Assembly (NCBI RefSeq): GCF_024626475.1
Contig: NZ_JANKHH010000003.1
Coordinates: 558,001-622,000 of the forward strand
Reading direction: 5' to 3'
DNA length: 64,000 nucleotides
DNA from: Parerythrobacter lacustris
Lineage (GTDB): Bacteria > Pseudomonadota > Alphaproteobacteria > Sphingomonadales > Sphingomonadaceae
Part shown: in pieces, positions 39,103-47,778 of the stretch
How positions within the stretch are numbered: the first letter of the stretch is position 1
How the letters are laid out: every line of letters begins with the position of its first letter
Notes under the pieces: model-generated
Told to the model about the DNA's origin: nothing
What the model saw: only the letters and a program-made list of their open reading frames with translations
The model's database searches: none
Made by a program: the position numbers and the translations under genes

Positions 39103-40506
39103 ATGATCGCTCGCCCTCTCGCAGCCGCTGCGCTGCTCTTCGCTTCCGCTCCTGTGCTTGCCCAGAGCGAACAGGAACAGCTCGATGCCCGATACGACCG
39201 CGCGCTGGCGGCGGGCTACAAGGCAATGATGCTGTGCAGCGCCATCGCCAACGCGCAAGCAAACGGGACGACCCGCACCCCCGAAAGTGTCGAGCAGTGG
39301 GAACTCACCGGCATCCAGCCGCCGCTCGACGCGATCGTGCCCGATCTCGAGTACCAGATCTTGCACGATCCAGCCGGACGGCAACTCCGCAGCGTGCATG
39401 TGACCTGGGCCGAAGGCAATGTGCAGCCGCGCGTCGCAACCTACGAGGAAGGACGCGGCTGTTACGCGCAGCCGCTTGGATTCACGCAGCCGTGGGCTGT
39501 CGCGCCCGAGGATGCTATGCCTGACACGCGAAGCGAGTTTGGCGATCAGCCCGAAATCTTCGGTGGTTGGGGGAGCGAACGAGTTGGCCTTTACCTTTCG
39601 CGCAAGCTCTCGGTTCCCTTCGAAGGCGCCTTTGGCGACAGCTACGGAGTGGGCACGCGAACGACCGCCGTGCTGGTGAAGCGCGGGGATGGCGTGGCCG
39701 AACAATACGCCGCCGGATTCAATGCCTCGACCCCGCAACGCACATGGTCGGTGGCCAAGAGCATCGCCGCAACGCTGGTCGGCGCGGCGGTCCACCGCGG
39801 GGAGGCGGAGGTTTATGCCTCGTCCTATCTGGGGGCAGGCGACGACGATCCGCGTCGGGCGATTTCGATCGACAACGCGCTGCGCATGGCGTCGGGTCGC
39901 TATTCGGACACGCCGGGGAACCGGACCGATCCGCTCTATTGGGGCGGAGCAGCGGTCGACGAGGTGGCGCTCGATTGGCCGCTGATCCACCGCCCCGGCA
40001 CTACCTATCGCTATGCCAACAACGACACGCTGGCGGCAGTGCAGGCCATCGAAGGGACCTTCGCGGCGCACCCCCCCGCTGCGCTGTTCGAGGCGCTCGG
40101 GATGGATCACACCGTCGCCGAGACGGATTGGCAGGGGAACTACATCCTCTCCAGCCAGGTGTGGACCACTGCGCGCGATCTGGCGAAGTTCGGCCAGCTC
40201 TATCTCGACGATGGCGAGCTGCTCGACGGCACCCGGATCCTCCCGGAAGGCTGGGTCGAGTACGTCTCCGCCCCCTCCGGCCCACAGCCCGAGGGCGCGT
40301 TCGGCTATGGCGCGGGGTTCTGGTTGCTCAACAAGTCCGAAGGCGTGCCGCCCGACACTTTCGCCGCCTTCGGAAATCGCGGGCAATATGTGGTGATCGT
40401 GCCGAGTCGCGACGTGGTGATCGTGCGTCGCGGCGAGGATCCGGTCGGCGCGCGATTCGATATTGCTGCGTTCACGCGGGACGTGCTCGCGAGCCTCTCT
40501 GAATGA
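39103..40506 (+). CDS. secreted serine hydrolase, beta-lactamase/PBP family
   Basis: 467 residues with a signal peptide (MIARPLAAAALLFASAPVLA). The active-site SxxK is in QRTWSVAKSIAATLVGAA and the second motif is in TTYRYANNDT (YxN). This places it among class C beta-lactamase-related serine hydrolases and esterases. It starts 9 bases after the reductase gene. Substrate unknown. It may be a periplasmic esterase or peptidase rather than a resistance enzyme. Confidence 0.85.
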   Translation: MIARPLAAAALLFASAPVLAQSEQEQLDARYDRALAAGYKAMMLCSAIANAQANGTTRTPESVEQWELTGIQPPLDAIVPDLEYQILHDPAGRQLRSVHVTWAEGNVQPRVATYEEGRGCYAQPLGFTQPWAVAPEDAMPDTRSEFGDQPEIFGGWGSERVGLYLSRKLSVPFEGAFGDSYGVGTRTTAVLVKRGDGVAEQYAAGFNASTPQRTWSVAKSIAATLVGAAVHRGEAEVYASSYLGAGDDDPRRAISIDNALRMASGRYSDTPGNRTDPLYWGGAAVDEVALDWPLIHRPGTTYRYANNDTLAAVQAIEGTFAAHPPAALFEALGMDHTVAETDWQGNYILSSQVWTTARDLAKFGQLYLDDGELLDGTRILPEGWVEYVSAPSGPQPEGAFGYGAGFWLLNKSEGVPPDTFAAFGNRGQYVVIVPSRDVVIVRRGEDPVGARFDIAAFTRDVLASLSE

Positions 40507-40568
40507 CAGGTTTTGCAGCTACCGAAGGCGTTCGGTTCGCAATTCGGTAATCTATCCAACATATTGCG

Positions 40569-40600
40569 ATGTTCAGGAAAATGATCGTTTTCATGAACAT
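40569..40600. promoter_or_regulatory. 32-bp palindrome upstream of the secreted protein gene
   Basis: ATGTTCAGGAAAA (40569-40581) and TTTTCATGAACAT (40588-40600) are inverted with one mismatch around TGATCG. It lies about 100 bases before the next ATG and about 60 after the hydrolase stop. It could be an operator for a dimeric regulator, or a weak terminator. Confidence 0.5.
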
Positions 40601-40699
40601 TCGCTGTCGCAGCAATTCAGCTTCGGGGCAGTGACGTTCCCTTAGAAAGGCATCGTAGTCGGAGCGAAGTGCACCGGCCGAATGCAAGGAACGTCAGTC

Positions 40700-41275
40700 A
40701 TGAAAACCCTGTCCAAAGCTCTTGCCGGGACCGTCGCCGCAGGTGCGATGGTGCTGGCTTCCGCAACCCCCGCCGTCGCCCGCGACCGCGACCGCGATCG
40801 CGGCATCGATGCCGGCGATGTGATTGCCGGTGCGATCATCATCGGCGGGATCGCCGCGATCCTCTCGTCGGGCAACAATCGCGACCGCAACGGCTATCGC
40901 GGCGGCGGCTATTACAATGGCGGCTACAACAACGGCGGCTATTACAACGGCTACGACAACCCGCGCACTGCGGTGGAGCGCTGCGTCGCGGCGGTCGAGA
41001 ACGACGCGCGCCGCGCCGGCTATCGCAACGCGAATGTCACCGAGATCCGCGATGTCGACTCCAAGCGCCGCGGCTATGAAGTGAAGGGCCGCCTGGTGGT
41101 CGATGATACGCGTGGCTGGGGTTCGTACAACCGCCAGTACAACCGCTACGATCGTTATGACCGCTACGGCAATTACGATCGCGGCTACAACAACGACAGC
41201 GGCCGCTTCACTTGCGACTTCGAGCGTAGCCGGGTGGTCGATCTCAGCTATAGCGGCATTCGCGGCCTGCGCTGA
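40700..41275 (+). CDS. secreted/membrane-anchored hypothetical protein, paralogue 1
   Basis: 191 residues from the ATG at 40700. A signal peptide (MKTLSKALAGTVAAGAMVLA) is followed by RDRDRDRGIDAGDVIAGAII and GGIAAILSSGNNRDR, a glycine-rich hydrophobic segment. A low-complexity Gly/Tyr/Asn region follows (YRGGGYYNGGYNNGGYYNGY), then a C-terminal domain with two cysteines (AVERCVAAVE; RFTCDFERSR). It shares its architecture with the next gene, including D-x-G-D-hh-A-G..GGIAAI and the paired cysteines. Envelope location likely, function unknown. Confidence 0.75.
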   Translation: MKTLSKALAGTVAAGAMVLASATPAVARDRDRDRGIDAGDVIAGAIIIGGIAAILSSGNNRDRNGYRGGGYYNGGYNNGGYYNGYDNPRTAVERCVAAVENDARRAGYRNANVTEIRDVDSKRRGYEVKGRLVVDDTRGWGSYNRQYNRYDRYDRYGNYDRGYNNDSGRFTCDFERSRVVDLSYSGIRGLR

Positions 41276-41356
41276 TCGCTGATGCCCTTCGGGTATCGCA
41301 ACGGGGAAGGGCGGTTCAGGACCAATAAATCCTGGGCCGCCTAGCCCTTGCAAAGT

Positions 41357-41376
41357 CGGAGCGAGCCCTCGCTCCG
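41357..41376. promoter_or_regulatory. perfect palindrome upstream of paralogue 2
   Basis: CGGAGCGAG-CC-CTCGCTCCG, a perfect 9-bp inverted repeat with a 2-base spacer, 17 bases before the ATG at 41393. The spacing fits an operator or a translation-blocking hairpin. Confidence 0.45.
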
Positions 41377-41392
41377 TGACGGGGGATTGATC

Positions 41393-42103
41393 ATGATCCG
41401 CATCAAGAGAGTTTCGGCCGGCGCTGCCCTTGTGGCGTCTCTTGCAATGGCTGTCAGCCCTGTGCTCGCCGCCGATCTGCCGGTTTCGTATGGCAAGAGC
41501 CGTGTTGCGCAGGCAAACGTCGCCCAGTGGGACGCCGATGGCACAAATGTCGAGCGGCATCGCCGCTGGCGGCACCGCGACCGGATCGACGGAGGGGACA
41601 TCCTCGCAGGTGTGCTGATCCTCGGCGGTATCGCGGCTATCGCCAGCGCTGCTTCGGACGACAACGACCGCCGCGATCGGACGCGTGACGACTATCGCTA
41701 TCGCGAGAACCGCGAGAACAGCTACCGCTCGAGCAACGGCGGTGCGAGCATCGACCGCGCGGTCGACATGTGCCTGGCCGAAATCGAGCGTGACGTAAGG
41801 GTCGACGAAGTCGGCAATGTTGCGCGCACCGGTGACGGCTGGGTCGTTTCGGGCCGCCTTTACAATGGCGATGGCTTTGAATGCCGCATCGACCAGAACG
41901 GGCGCATTGCCGATGTCTATTACTCGGGCGACCAAGCCTCCGCAGGTCAGGCCGAGGACGGCCAATGGAGCGACGAGGAATACGCCGAAGCCCGCCGCCG
42001 GGCAGAGCGGACCGACTATCGCGCGGACGACGCGCAGCCCGCCTATCCCGGTGGGCCGGTCGAAGGCGAGTATGAAAGCGGCGACGGTTACGACGGCTAT
42101 TAG
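41393..42103 (+). CDS. secreted/membrane-anchored hypothetical protein, paralogue 2
   Basis: 236 residues from the ATG at 41393 (GGGGGA upstream). It has a signal peptide ending VLAAD, then RIDGGDILAGVLILGGIAAI followed by charged residues (SDDNDRRDRTRDD). The C-terminal domain has AVDMCLAEIE and FECRIDQNGRIADVYYSG. The motif order is the same as in the preceding gene, so the two are paralogues from tandem duplication. An acidic tail (EYESGDGYDGY) follows. Function unknown. Confidence 0.75.
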   Translation: MIRIKRVSAGAALVASLAMAVSPVLAADLPVSYGKSRVAQANVAQWDADGTNVERHRRWRHRDRIDGGDILAGVLILGGIAAIASAASDDNDRRDRTRDDYRYRENRENSYRSSNGGASIDRAVDMCLAEIERDVRVDEVGNVARTGDGWVVSGRLYNGDGFECRIDQNGRIADVYYSGDQASAGQAEDGQWSDEEYAEARRRAERTDYRADDAQPAYPGGPVEGEYESGDGYDGY

Positions 42104-42109
42104 GACCGC

Positions 42110-42757
42110 TCAGCCCTCGTCGATCTCCAGCCCCTTGCGCCCTTCGCGGTATGAAGGGAGCGCGAGATTGTAGCGGATCGCGGCGCTGCGCAGGGCTAGT
42201 CCCGCCAGCGTCGCGACGCTCCACACGGCCCAGTTCGGCAGTTCGGTAACGCTTCCGGCGACACACAGGCTGGCCGACAACGCGGCGGCGGTGACATATA
42301 GCTCGGGCCGCATGATGATCGAGGGACGCCCGGCGACCACGTCGCGGATGATCCCGCCCACGGTGCCGGTGATGATCCCCATCAGGATCGCCGGGACCGG
42401 CTGTACCCCGTAACTCAGCGCCTTCGCACTGCCGAGCACGGCATAGGCGGTCAGCCCGACCCCGTCGGCATAGTCGAGCAGCTTGCCCTCCCACCAGCGC
42501 GTGGGAGTGATCCACGCGATCAGCGCGGTGCCGAGGCAGACCGCCGCGATCCACGGGTCGCTGATCCAGAACACCGGCGCGTCGATCAGCAGGTCGCGCA
42601 CCGTGCCTCCGCCGACGCCGGTGACCAGCGCGAAGAAGCCCATGGTGACGAAGGTCTGCCGCTCCTTTGCGGCGAGCAGCGCGCCCGACAGCGCGAAGAT
42701 CGCCACCCCGAGGATGTCGAGCCAGTCGAGCACCGGGGTGAGTACTGCCTCAGGCAC
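42110..42757 (-). CDS. TRIC-type cation channel / UPF0126 protein
   Basis: 215 residues with seven membrane segments. The duplicated glycine-rich motif is seen as FALVTGVGGGTVRDLLIDAP and IITGTVGGIIRDVVAGRPSI, diagnostic of the UPF0126 (YicG/YadS) family of bacterial trimeric intracellular cation channels. It ends 6 bases from the convergent secreted-protein gene and overlaps the PepSY protein by 8 bases. Confidence 0.9.
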   Translation of the reverse strand: MPEAVLTPVLDWLDILGVAIFALSGALLAAKERQTFVTMGFFALVTGVGGGTVRDLLIDAPVFWISDPWIAAVCLGTALIAWITPTRWWEGKLLDYADGVGLTAYAVLGSAKALSYGVQPVPAILMGIITGTVGGIIRDVVAGRPSIIMRPELYVTAAALSASLCVAGSVTELPNWAVWSVATLAGLALRSAAIRYNLALPSYREGRKGLEIDEG

Positions 42758-43442
42758 CGGTAGCAGCGCGCGCCTTGCGCCGGCGGAACATCAGGACACA
42801 GCCGATCAGTGCGCCGATGGAGCCGAGGAAGGCGAACAGGATCAGGATCGGGTGCGACGTATCCTCGCGGGTCTGCAGGTCCATGATGTGGAGGCCCCAC
42901 ATGACATCGAAGGCGCGCCACCAGCGGGTGCGCACCGCCTCGATCTCGCCCGTGTCGCGCCCGATATAGACATGCGCCCCGTCCTCCAGCACCACCTGCC
43001 ACACCGGCATCGGCTTGCGGAAATCGAACGGAACCTCATCGGCTTCGAACAGGGTGACGCTCGCCACCCGGTCGCCGCCCTTGATTTCCGTCTCCGCAAT
43101 GCTGCGCGCGGCGAGCGCATCGAGCGGCGCAATCCGTTCTCCTGTCGCAAGGTCGTAGCGCCGGACTGAACCATCCATCATCTCGACCCGGCTTATCGCC
43201 CGGCCGTGCTGCATAAAGGCGCGCATCTCGCGGATCGGCCCGGTGGTCGGAGCCGCGCCGCCGGGCAGGCTGAGCGCCTGCTCTTTCGCCTCGACGCGCA
43301 GATGGTTGCCGCGCACCTCCTCGATCGGCTTGGCGACCATGAACAGGCCGGTCACCAGCCACATCAGGATCGGCGCCCCGACCAGCCAGCCGAGCCAGAT
43401 ATGCCACTTGGCGAAGCGCTGCATCATGCTCTGTTTTGCCAT
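42750..43442 (-). CDS. PepSY-type membrane protein
   Basis: 230 residues from the ATG at 43442. An upstream in-frame start overlaps the amidase and is less likely. One N-terminal membrane helix (IWLGWLVGAPILMWLVTGLF), a periplasmic region with the PepSY-like GDRVASVTLFEADEVPFDFR and YIGRDTGEIEAVR, and a second helix near the C-terminus (FLGSIGALIGCVLMF). This layout is that of PepSY-associated transmembrane proteins, often linked to iron reductase or siderophore systems. Role here unknown. Confidence 0.75.
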   Translation of the reverse strand: MAKQSMMQRFAKWHIWLGWLVGAPILMWLVTGLFMVAKPIEEVRGNHLRVEAKEQALSLPGGAAPTTGPIREMRAFMQHGRAISRVEMMDGSVRRYDLATGERIAPLDALAARSIAETEIKGGDRVASVTLFEADEVPFDFRKPMPVWQVVLEDGAHVYIGRDTGEIEAVRTRWWRAFDVMWGLHIMDLQTREDTSHPILILFAFLGSIGALIGCVLMFRRRKARAATGA

Positions 43443-43452
43443 GCGCGCGCGC

Positions 43453-44790
43453 CTAGCCGCCGTGCAGGATGCGGGCAATCCCCCCGGCGGCGGCAATGCA
43501 GTCGTAGTCGCCCCACATCGGCCCCATCACCTGGATCCCGCACGGCAGGCCGTCGGTGCCCCCGACGGGGACCACGGTGGAGGGGAGGTCGGGGAAGGTC
43601 GCGATCCCGGCCCACGCCAGCGCATCGGCGAAGTCGTGCTCCGCGCCGTTGATGGCGATCTTGCGCTGCGCCAGCGGCGTGGCATCGTGCTTGTAGGCGA
43701 GAAAGGGCAGCGGCGGGGCCAGCACGAAGTCGTAGCGTTCAAACAGCCGCGCCCAGGCGTAGCGGTTGCGCGCCTGTGTATCGAGCAGCAGGTAATAGTC
43801 GGACACCAGCATCGGCTCGCCGCCCGGCGCAGGCCGCCCGCGCGCCATCGCGACATTGAGCAGGCGCAGGTAGTTGGCGTGTTGTTCGGCGAGATCGGGC
43901 ACGAGATCGCTCGCCCGATCGACCTTTGCGCCCGCAGCCTCCAGCGCCGAAATCGCACCCTCGATCGGCCCGAGTACCGCCTGGTCCACTTCACTCACCG
44001 GATGTTCCAGCACGGCGAGAAAGCGGCATTGATCGAGCCTCTTGCCTTTCCGACCGAGCGGTAGTGTCGCGGTCACTTCGAGCAGCATTGCGAGATCGTC
44101 CGCGCTGCGCGCCAGCGGCCCGGTCACCGACAGCGGCCCATCGTGGACATCCTGCCCGCCCGCCGCCGGATGCGCATGCCCCCGCCGCGACACGAGGCCG
44201 AAGCTCGGCTTGTGGCCGAAAACGCCATTGAAATGCGCCGGGTTGCGGATCGAACTGCCGATGTCGCTGCCGTATTCAGCAGGCACCATCCCGCTCGCCA
44301 GTGCGACCGCCGATCCGCCCGAAGAGCCCCCCGCGACGCGTGTGGGATCGTGCGGGTTGTTGGTCCGGCCATAGACCGGGTTGTTGCTCTGCAGGTCGGC
44401 CAGATCGGGCGGAACGTTGGTCTTGCCGAGAATGATTGCGCCTGCGCGCCGGAGTTTTGCGACGACGGTTGAATCGCTCGCCGCCATATTGTCCTTGTAC
44501 TCGAGATGGCCGAAGGTGGTCGGCAGGCCGGCGACGTTGAAGCTCTCCTTGACCGTCATCGGCACGCCGAACAGCGGCTGGTCGGCACGGATATCGAGCC
44601 CGTCCATCGCCTTCGCGATGTCGCGCGCACGGTCGAAATCGCGCACCACCACCGCATTGAGCGGCCCATCGAGCGCTTCGATCCGCGCGATCGCCGCATC
44701 GACCGCTTCGAGCGGCGACAGCGCGCCGTCGCGCAGCTGTGCAGCGACTTCGAGCGCACCCGGCTCGTCGGTCAGTTTCGGATATGCCAT
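43453..44790 (-). CDS. amidase
   Basis: 445 residues of the amidase-signature family. The catalytic lysine is in FGVPMTVKESFNVAGLP (Lys81). The Ser-cis-Ser region is VAGGSSGGSAVALASG, followed by EYGSDIGSSIRNPA with the nucleophile at about Ser180. It hydrolyses amide bonds of unknown substrates. It lacks the neighbours of a GatCAB amidotransferase, so it is probably a free amidase. Confidence 0.92.
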   Translation of the reverse strand: MAYPKLTDEPGALEVAAQLRDGALSPLEAVDAAIARIEALDGPLNAVVVRDFDRARDIAKAMDGLDIRADQPLFGVPMTVKESFNVAGLPTTFGHLEYKDNMAASDSTVVAKLRRAGAIILGKTNVPPDLADLQSNNPVYGRTNNPHDPTRVAGGSSGGSAVALASGMVPAEYGSDIGSSIRNPAHFNGVFGHKPSFGLVSRRGHAHPAAGGQDVHDGPLSVTGPLARSADDLAMLLEVTATLPLGRKGKRLDQCRFLAVLEHPVSEVDQAVLGPIEGAISALEAAGAKVDRASDLVPDLAEQHANYLRLLNVAMARGRPAPGGEPMLVSDYYLLLDTQARNRYAWARLFERYDFVLAPPLPFLAYKHDATPLAQRKIAINGAEHDFADALAWAGIATFPDLPSTVVPVGGTDGLPCGIQVMGPMWGDYDCIAAAGGIARILHGG

Positions 44791-44840
44791 GGTCCTCTCC
44801 CCTTACGCGGCAGAGTGCCACGCGGTGGGCGAGAGGCAAG

Positions 44841-45260
44841 CTATTCCTGCGCGAAGATCATCGCATCGTCGGCAAAGGCCTTCATCTCGATCGCATTGCC
44901 GCTCGGGTCGCGGAAGAACATCGTCGCCTGCTCGCCGACCTGGCCCTCGAAACGGATATGCGGCTCGATCTGGAACGCCACCCCCGCATCGGTCAGCCGC
45001 TTTGCCAGCGCCTTCCAGTCATCCATTTCGAGGATGATGCCGAAGTGCGGCACCGGCACCTCCTTGCCATCGACCGGGTTGCTGGTGCGGTCGCCGCTGT
45101 CGGGCGCGAGATGCGCCACGATCTGGTGCCCGCAAAAATCGAAGTCGATCCAGCGCTCGCTGTGCCGCCCTTCGGGGCAGCCCATGATCTCGCCCCAGAA
45201 ATGCCGTGCCCGGTCCAGATCGTGGACCGGAAAGGCGAGGTGGAACGGGCGAGGGGTCAT
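44841..45260 (-). CDS. VOC/glyoxalase-family protein
   Basis: 139 residues: [40 protein letters not shown] and [20 protein letters not shown]. This is the vicinal-oxygen-chelate fold with metal-ligand positions His (start), His (middle) and Glu (NAIEMK). Probably a dioxygenase or lyase of unknown substrate. The ATG overlaps the stop of the upstream membrane gene. Confidence 0.9.
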   Translation of the reverse strand: MTPRPFHLAFPVHDLDRARHFWGEIMGCPEGRHSERWIDFDFCGHQIVAHLAPDSGDRTSNPVDGKEVPVPHFGIILEMDDWKALAKRLTDAGVAFQIEPHIRFEGQVGEQATMFFRDPSGNAIEMKAFADDAMIFAQE

Positions 45261-46066
45261 GGCGCTTCCTTTCGAACGAGGCCCAAGGCGAAGCCGAAGC
45301 CGAGGATAGAGGCGGCACCGTGGCCGATCAACGGGAAGGGATAGGTGTTCATCAGCGCTATGATGAAGAAGCCGAACAAGGCGCCAGCCAGCGCAAAGCG
45401 CGCGGGCCGGTTATGAGGGATGGCGAAAAGCATCAGCGCAAAGGAAGCCGCGAGCGCAAGCGCGAGGGTGAGCGCGATGATCGGCTGGATAGCAAAGGCG
45501 GTCTGGAACACCCGCTCGACGAATTCCTGCGGGGCCAGCTCGCCATTGATCGTTGCCACCAGCGCCGCAAAGAAGGCGACGATGCACACCACGGCGACTC
45601 GCCAGTTGCCGGTCACATGGTAGAGACCCACGGCAGAAAAGGTGATTGCAAAGGCGGTCCCGCCGTCCGGCTGGAGCAGGGCTGCGGCAAGCGCGGCGAG
45701 CAGGATCGCTGGTGCCCAGCGCGGCTCGCGCGCGGCGAGCACCGCGATGGCGGGGAACGCCAGCATTCCGGCATGCAGCTGGACCGGCCCCAGCGGCAGC
45801 CAGCGGGCGATGCCGTTGATCTGGGGGCCGGTGAGCAGAGGAACGAACAGCAGGAGTATAAGCGCGCCGAGGAGAATGCGCGCGGCGAGGTCCGATTGCG
45901 GCATGCGCCCGAGGGCAATCCATGCCAGCGCAATGCCCAGTGCGACCGCATCGGTCAGCAGATATTGCCCGGGCGCACCCGCCAGCGCAAGAAACGCAAG
46001 CAATGCCGCAACCGGCAACGCCAGCACACCGGCGCAGATTCCCCGGCCGCTGGCGATCCCGTTCAC
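45257..46066 (-). CDS. SEDS-like (FtsW/RodA-related) short membrane protein
   Basis: 269 residues, about eight hydrophobic helices, GTG start. Two places recall FtsW/Rod[21 protein letters not shown] (compare RWL-LG-FQLQPSEL) and [10 protein letters not shown] (compare LQPDxGT). The end [20 protein letters not shown] resembles LPxPFxSYGGSS. It is much shorter than the ~400 residues of a true SEDS glycosyltransferase, and the catalytic-loop aspartate could not be found. It is probably a degenerate relative with another role (inference). It overlaps the VOC gene by 4 bases. Confidence 0.55.
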   Translation of the reverse strand: MNGIASGRGICAGVLALPVAALLAFLALAGAPGQYLLTDAVALGIALAWIALGRMPQSDLAARILLGALILLLFVPLLTGPQINGIARWLPLGPVQLHAGMLAFPAIAVLAAREPRWAPAILLAALAAALLQPDGGTAFAITFSAVGLYHVTGNWRVAVVCIVAFFAALVATINGELAPQEFVERVFQTAFAIQPIIALTLALALAASFALMLFAIPHNRPARFALAGALFGFFIIALMNTYPFPLIGHGAASILGFGFALGLVRKEAP

Positions 46067-46076
46067 CGCGCCCGCA

Positions 46077-47489
46077 TCAAATGTGGATCGGCTTGCCCCG
46101 CACGCCCATCGCTGCTTCTTTCAGCGCCTCGGCGTGGGTCGGGTGGGCATGGCAGGTGTAAGCGATGTCCTCGCTCGTCGCGCCGAATTCCATTGCCACG
46201 CAGGCCTCCGCGATCATCGTTCCGGCCACGGTGGCAATCGCCCAGACGCCCAGCACGCGGTCGGTTTCGGCGTCGGCGATGACCTTCACGAAGCCGTCGG
46301 GCTCGTGGTTGGTCTTGGCGCGGCTGTTGGCGGCCATGGGGAACTTGCTGACCTTGACCTTGGCCTTGTCGCCGCCCGCCTTTTCGATCGCCTGCTCGGT
46401 GGTCAGGCCGACCCCGGCGATTTCCGGCAGGGTGTAGACCACGCTGGGGATGACATCGTGGTTCACGATGCCGGTCTCGCCCGCGATCCATTCTGCCACG
46501 GCGATGCCTTCATCCTCGGCCTTGTGCGCCAGCATCGGGCCGGGAATCACGTCGCCAATCGCGCGCACGCCCGCCACGCTGGTGCGGAATTCATGATCCG
46601 TCTCGATCTGGCCGCGCTGGTTGGTGGCGAGACCGATGTTCTCGAGGCCCAGCCCGTCGGTGTTGGGGCGGCGACCGATCGAGACGAGCACGCAATCGGC
46701 TTCGAGCGTTTCGCTGGCACCACCTGCCGCCGGTTCGAGAGTGAGAGTCGCTTTCTTGCCCTTGACCGTCACACCGGTGACCTTGGTGGAAAGCCTGAAT
46801 TCGATGCCCTGTTTCTTGAAGATGCGGTTCGCTTCCTTGCGCACATCGCCGTCCATGCCTGGCAGGATCTGGTCGAGGAATTCGACGCAGATGACTTCCG
46901 CACCGAGCCGCCGCCAGACCGAGCCAAGCTCCAGCCCGATCACGCCGCCGCCGATCACGACCATCTTCTTGGGCACAGCCTTGAGTTCCAGCGCACCGGT
47001 GGAGTCGACCACCACCTGCTTGTCGTTGTCGACCTCGACCCCCGGTAACGGGGTGACCGACGAACCGGTGGCGATGACGATGTCTTTCGCCGTGACGGTT
47101 TCGTCGCCGACCTTTACCGTGTGCGCATCAACGAAGCTGGCGTAACCCTTCTTCCAGTCGACCTTGTTCTTCTTGAACAGGAACTCGATGCCCTTGGTCA
47201 GGCCATCGACCGCGTCGAGGCGCTGGCCGTGCATCTTCTCGAGATTGAGCTTGGGGCTAACGTCGATGCCCATACTCGCCATGGTGCCGTTGGCCGCCGC
47301 ATCGAAATACTCCGACGCATGGAGCATCGCCTTCGACGGGATACAGCCGACGTTGAGGCACGTGCCGCCGAGCGTATCCCGGCCTTCCGCACAGGCGGTC
47401 TTCAGCCCCAGCTGCGCCGCGCGGATCGCCGCGACATAGCCGCCGGGACCGGCACCGATAACAAGGACGTCGTAATCGTAATCAGCCAT
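46077..47489 (-). CDS. lpdA: dihydrolipoamide dehydrogenase
   Basis: 470 residues from the ATG at 47489. FAD-binding VLVIGAGPGGYVAAIRAAQL, redox disulfide GGTCLNVGCIPSKAML, NAD-binding VVIGGGVIGLELGSVWRRLG, and the catalytic histidine in YTCHAHPTHAEALKEA. It is the E3 component reoxidising lipoamide in 2-oxoglutarate and pyruvate dehydrogenase complexes. It is last in the mdh-suc operon, overlapping the lipoprotein gene by 8 bases. Confidence 0.96.
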   Translation of the reverse strand: MADYDYDVLVIGAGPGGYVAAIRAAQLGLKTACAEGRDTLGGTCLNVGCIPSKAMLHASEYFDAAANGTMASMGIDVSPKLNLEKMHGQRLDAVDGLTKGIEFLFKKNKVDWKKGYASFVDAHTVKVGDETVTAKDIVIATGSSVTPLPGVEVDNDKQVVVDSTGALELKAVPKKMVVIGGGVIGLELGSVWRRLGAEVICVEFLDQILPGMDGDVRKEANRIFKKQGIEFRLSTKVTGVTVKGKKATLTLEPAAGGASETLEADCVLVSIGRRPNTDGLGLENIGLATNQRGQIETDHEFRTSVAGVRAIGDVIPGPMLAHKAEDEGIAVAEWIAGETGIVNHDVIPSVVYTLPEIAGVGLTTEQAIEKAGGDKAKVKVSKFPMAANSRAKTNHEPDGFVKVIADAETDRVLGVWAIATVAGTMIAEACVAMEFGATSEDIAYTCHAHPTHAEALKEAAMGVRGKPIHI

Positions 47490-47766
47490 TCTTCTGCACC
47501 TCGGCGAGGCATTGGGCCATGATTGGTTGCACATTCTCGGGTGAGAGGTTGAGCTTCTCGCTGCCCGAATATTGCTCGTTGATCTTGTCGAGCGCGCAGC
47601 CGCAATAGCTGTCGATGACTTCCTGCGGCGCGCCCGATGCCGAGCCGGAGCTCTTGCACGAACTCAGAAAGTTGGTGTCGAAGGCCTCGTTGCCGGCTTC
47701 TTCCGCAGCGCTGCAACCGGCGAGCAGGGCGATGGGTGCGATAGCAATGAAAAGGGTACGGGTCAT
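47482..47766 (-). CDS. small lipoprotein
   Basis: 94 residues: a signal peptide with a lipobox (APIALLAGCSAA) and then a short Cys-containing domain (NFLSSCKSSG, DSYCGCALDKINEQY, PIMAQCLAEV). Probably an outer- or inner-membrane lipoprotein with disulfides. It is inserted between odhB and lpdA. Function unknown. Confidence 0.75.
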   Translation of the reverse strand: MTRTLFIAIAPIALLAGCSAAEEAGNEAFDTNFLSSCKSSGSASGAPQEVIDSYCGCALDKINEQYSGSEKLNLSPENVQPIMAQCLAEVQKNG

Positions 47767-47778
47767 GTCCTTGCTCCC

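Noticed and set aside
37660-40386. A 908-codon minus-strand frame over the reductase and hydrolase genes
   Set aside because: Antisense to genes with clear motifs and starts; protein is Arg/His-rich with no recognisable domain.
40569-40600. LexA box
   Set aside because: The alphaproteobacterial LexA site is a direct repeat of GTTC spaced by 7 bases; this is an inverted repeat with other spacing.
43442-43496. Longer start for the PepSY protein
   Set aside because: It would overlap the amidase coding end and add a non-hydrophobic, low-complexity leader before the membrane helix.
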